A stretch of DNA of 22,291 nucleotides, taken from contig DFLB01000069.1 in NCBI GenBank assembly GCA_002373995.1, positions 26,623-48,913 of the forward strand, in the 5' to 3' direction. Made by a program: the position numbers and the translations under genes. The DNA is from Bacteroidales bacterium UBA3630 (GTDB lineage: Bacteria > Bacteroidota > Bacteroidia > Bacteroidales > P3). This document shows positions 21,781-22,291 of this stretch, piece after piece (position 1 is the stretch's first letter; the number at the start of each line of letters is the position of its first letter). The notes beneath the pieces are model-generated. The model saw only the letters and a program-made list of their open reading frames with translations, was not told where the DNA came from and did no database searches.

Positions 21781-22291
21781 ATGTTTTTCCAAGTTTATGG
21801 GGCTAATGCCCTTATCCAATGGGGGATGCTGCTGGTGGTGCTGGCTGGTCTGATCCTCTGGAACGAGTTTGCGCGCCGCACCAAGATGGGCGGTGCCATC
21901 ACCTTCTTCGTCATCCCAGTGCTGCTGACGATCTACTTCGTGGCCATCGCCATCGGAGCCCACAGCGGTGCCGAGTGGGCGGTGAACAACCAGACCCACA
22001 TCTACATGAACGGCTGGTTCCACTACGCCAAGCTCTATGCCGCCCTCACCGGCTGCATCGGCTTCATGATGATCAAGTACAAATGGGGCATCGGCGCCAA
22101 GCATTGGTTCAAGCCTTTCCCCTTCATCATCGTGGCTATCAACATCCTGATTGCCGTCGTCTCCGACTTCGAGAGCGCCGTGATGGGCTGGAACAAGTGG
22201 TGGCTCAGCAGCGAGGGTGTGTGGCTCTTCGGCGGCTGGCACAACGTGTTCAACGGCTTGGCCGGTCTGTTCAACATCTTCTGCATGACCG
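21781..22291 (+). CDS. DUF5692-family membrane protein (partial, runs off the window)
   Basis: The frame is open from the ATG at 21781 to the end of the window, 170 codons. Several hydrophobic spans are visible, for example MLLVVLAGLILWNEF and FFVIPVLLTIYFVAIAIG. Between them lie conserved polar segments such as YMNGWFHYAKLYAALTG, VVSDFESAVMGW and GGWHNVFNGLAGLFNIFCMT. I recognise these as the DUF5692 family, found widely in gut Bacteroidales and some Firmicutes. Function is unknown. The trimmed part should hold about half of the protein. The A-rich leader without Shine-Dalgarno is normal for this phylum. The assignment is from memory of the family and should be confirmed by search. Confidence 0.8.
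   Translation, partial: MFFQVYGANALIQWGMLLVVLAGLILWNEFARRTKMGGAITFFVIPVLLTIYFVAIAIGAHSGAEWAVNNQTHIYMNGWFHYAKLYAALTGCIGFMMIKYKWGIGAKHWFKPFPFIIVAINILIAVVSDFESAVMGWNKWWLSSEGVWLFGGWHNVFNGLAGLFNIFCMT

Overview
The window looks like a chromosomal segment from a GC-rich member of the Bacteroidales. The signs are promoters of the Bacteroidetes type (TTTG, a 19-20 base spacer, then TAnnTTTG), A-rich leaders with almost no Shine-Dalgarno sequence, and typical families: a CapA-like metallophosphatase, a PNGase F-type glycosidase, a stand-alone acyl-ACP thioesterase, a CPA2 antiporter without an NAD-binding domain, and a DUF5692-type membrane protein. I cannot name the genus from the sequence.

Layout. 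Positions 1-130 hold low-complexity tandem repeats and a terminator. A tRNA-Ser(TGA) with a near-ideal promoter follows on the minus strand. From 371 to 3340 everything reads leftward: an ECF sigma factor, a one-span anti-sigma-like protein and a secreted protein are joined by 4-base overlaps or nearly so. They run into a remnant of an outer-membrane protein whose reading frame is broken by an amber codon right after the signal peptide, and then into a CapA-family protein. A large PNGase F-like glycosidase (3459-5153, minus) is divergent from a plus-strand group: a His-rich secreted FMN-binding protein, lepA, and a lipoprotein (5207-8188).

From 8193 to 21554 everything is again on the minus strand, in several probable transcription units: (a) M16 peptidase, vWA membrane protein, polysaccharide flippase; (b) S41 C-terminal processing protease, then an O-antigen ligase-like protein; (c) a diacylglycerol kinase-like lipid kinase, then a CPA2 antiporter; (d) an iron-sulfur flavoprotein-like reductase, a DNA methyltransferase-type repair protein and an acyl-ACP thioesterase. 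At 21781 a DUF5692-type membrane protein starts on the plus strand and runs off the end. Most products act at the cell envelope: polysaccharide export and ligation, periplasmic proteolysis, lipid phosphorylation, ion exchange and glycan removal.

The most unusual structures are non-coding. Two separate intergenic regions carry arrays of an 11-bp unit (GGACCATCCTC and variants; six copies at 12793-12858, five copies at 19487-19541, opposite orientation). An 8-bp array of TTAGNCTY units lies at 43-90. An 11-bp perfect inverted repeat lies between the divergent PNGase and FMN-binding genes. I see no CRISPR array, transposase, integrase or phage gene, and no clear new multi-gene defence system.
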